From JANELJ01 sp024511395 (lineage in GTDB: Bacteria; Pseudomonadota; Gammaproteobacteria; GRL18), in assembly GCA_963681975.1 (NCBI GenBank), contig OY820613.1, forward strand, positions 1,178,001-1,242,000: a DNA stretch of 64,000 bases, written 5' to 3'. The translations under genes and the position numbers were made by a program. Below the pieces are notes generated by a model, which saw only the letters and a program-made list of their open reading frames with translations, did not search any database and was not told the origin of the DNA. Numbering within the stretch: position 1 is the stretch's first letter; each line of letters begins with the position of its first letter. Shown one piece after another: positions 63,000 through 64,000 of this stretch.

Positions 63000-64000
63000 T
63001 CCACCCTGAATAAAACATATAGCATTGATTTATAAAGAAATATTGCTTGATTATGGGTGTTAAATTTGCAGGTTTTTGGTAAAATAAGCCTTATTACCTT
63101 GCAAATTTCCATACCAAAATGAAGCCAAAGAAACAGCCAAAAATACCTCAGGAAGACCTGTTCAGGATGCGTCTTGAAAACATGCTGGACTTAAATCATG
63201 AGTTGATTAAGTTATCAAAACACATAAACTGGGAAAGTCTTGATAAAGAATGGGGAGCCCTGTTTATATCCACTAAAGGCGCTCCTGCTATACGCACTCG
63301 CCTGATTGCAGGATTGCATTACCTGAAACATCTGCATGATTTATCGGATGAACAGGTCGTAAAAAGCTGGACAGAAAATCCGTACTGGCAATGTTTTTGT
63401 GGAGAAGAATACTTTCAGCATAAGATGCCTATACACCCTACGACCATGACCAAATGGCGTAACCGGCTGGGTAAGTCAGGCAGTGAAAAATTACTGATTG
63501 AAACCATTAAGGCCGGACTAAAGAGTAAAACCATAAAGCCCGGCAGTTTAAAGAAAGTCACGGTAGATACTACCGTACAGGAAAAGAACATCGCTTTTCC
63601 AACCGATTCAAAGCTCCTGAACAAAGCCAGAGAAAACCTGGTTAAACTGTCCAAAGAGCACGGTATTAAACTGCGCCAGAATTATAATCGGATTGGACCT
63701 CAATATGTATTAATGGCCAGTCGTTATGCTCATGCAAAACAGTTTAAACGCATGAAGAAAATGAATAATAAACTGAAATCCCGTTTAGGTCGCGTTAAAA
63801 GGGATATTGAACGACAACTGCCCAATTATTCTGTTGATATTCAGTCACTGTTTGAAGTGGTTCTGGAACAGGCACAGAAACTGATAGAGCAGGAGCAGCA
63901 CAGTAAGAACAAGCTTTACAGTTTACACGCCCCGGAAGTCGAGTGTGTCAGTAAAGGCAAAGCTCATAAGCCTTATGAATTTGGGGTTAAAGCCAGTATC
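62999..64000 (+). mobile_element. IS5-family element, copy L (runs off the window)
   Basis: The left terminus GTCCACCCTGAAT follows TAAATA. The 1,002 bp present match copy C almost base for base (type 2). The right end lies outside the window. Confidence 0.95.
63119..64000 (+). CDS. IS5-family transposase, copy L, partial at window edge
   Basis: The first 294 codons of a type 2 transposase with no stop, including Asp150. It matches copy C except for MRLENML instead of MHLENML near the start. The second Asp and the Glu lie beyond the window. Confidence 0.92.
   Translation, partial: MKPKKQPKIPQEDLFRMRLENMLDLNHELIKLSKHINWESLDKEWGALFISTKGAPAIRTRLIAGLHYLKHLHDLSDEQVVKSWTENPYWQCFCGEEYFQHKMPIHPTTMTKWRNRLGKSGSEKLLIETIKAGLKSKTIKPGSLKKVTVDTTVQEKNIAFPTDSKLLNKARENLVKLSKEHGIKLRQNYNRIGPQYVLMASRYAHAKQFKRMKKMNNKLKSRLGRVKRDIERQLPNYSVDIQSLFEVVLEQAQKLIEQEQHSKNKLYSLHAPEVECVSKGKAHKPYEFGVKASI

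Noticed and set aside
21575..63654. Repeated 77- and 79-codon open frames on the strand opposite each IS transposase
   Set aside because: They recur only because the IS recurs. They have no ribosome sites, follow the codon structure of the transposase on the other strand, and resemble no protein I know. Treated as shadow frames.

Overview
The window looks like a chromosomal piece of a gammaproteobacterium. Several gene orders match that class: pyrG-kdsA-eno-ftsB, uvrY-uvrC-pgsA with tRNA-Gly and tRNA-Leu close by, nudF and yqiB, and queG/tsaE-amiB-mutL-miaA-hfq-hflX-hflK-hflC-hisZ-purA-rnr-rlmB. It also carries mutH, csiV and bolA. The species cannot be read from the sequence. The load of insertion sequences and freshly broken genes suggests a genome in active decay or expansion, as in a recently host-restricted or bottlenecked lineage (inference).

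Layout. 1-7.0 kb: housekeeping genes and tRNA-Ser. 7.2-8.3 kb: a deleted copy of the dominant IS nested in an IS4-type remnant. 8.3-11.5 kb: uvrY-uvrC-pgsA. 11.5-16.2 kb: an IS3 element, gene fragments, an inverted tRNA-Gly/tRNA-Leu pair, and a wrecked Hpt-REC-PAS-GGDEF-EAL gene with a precise internal inversion. 16.4-20.9 kb: bolA, a thioredoxin, hemH, moeA-mobB and nudF. 21-30.7 kb: a flagellar/chemotaxis remnant (HDOD gene, split fliA, DUF2802 gene) cut by IS copies, with yqiB, a zinc-ribbon protein and a HIT-like protein. 30.8-45.3 kb: an IS cemetery (IS5-type, IS66, IS3, IS982, IS256, IS10-like) around nadA and a broken formylglycine-generating-enzyme-like gene. 45.4-62.7 kb: a broken pfkB-type kinase gene, then mostly intact housekeeping genes. 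62.7-64 kb: a small unknown gene and an IS copy running off the edge.

The dominant mobile element is a 1,498-bp IS5-family type element with a 447-aa DDE transposase. It has twelve copies or fragments here and leaves 6-bp target duplications of the form TAnnTA where they can be read (TATTTA, TATATA, TAATTA, and once TATGTC). It accounts for most of the disrupted genes.

I did not find a convincing new defence or biosynthetic system. The most interesting unexplained structures are three unrelated long imperfect palindromes in non-coding DNA (about 25.9, 39.7 and 41.9 kb). The one at 39.7 kb has an apparent empty site elsewhere in the window. Also notable are the precise 327-bp inversion inside the GGDEF-EAL gene, a mutL gene whose start is out of frame, and transposases of three unrelated IS families that carry in-frame internal deletions.
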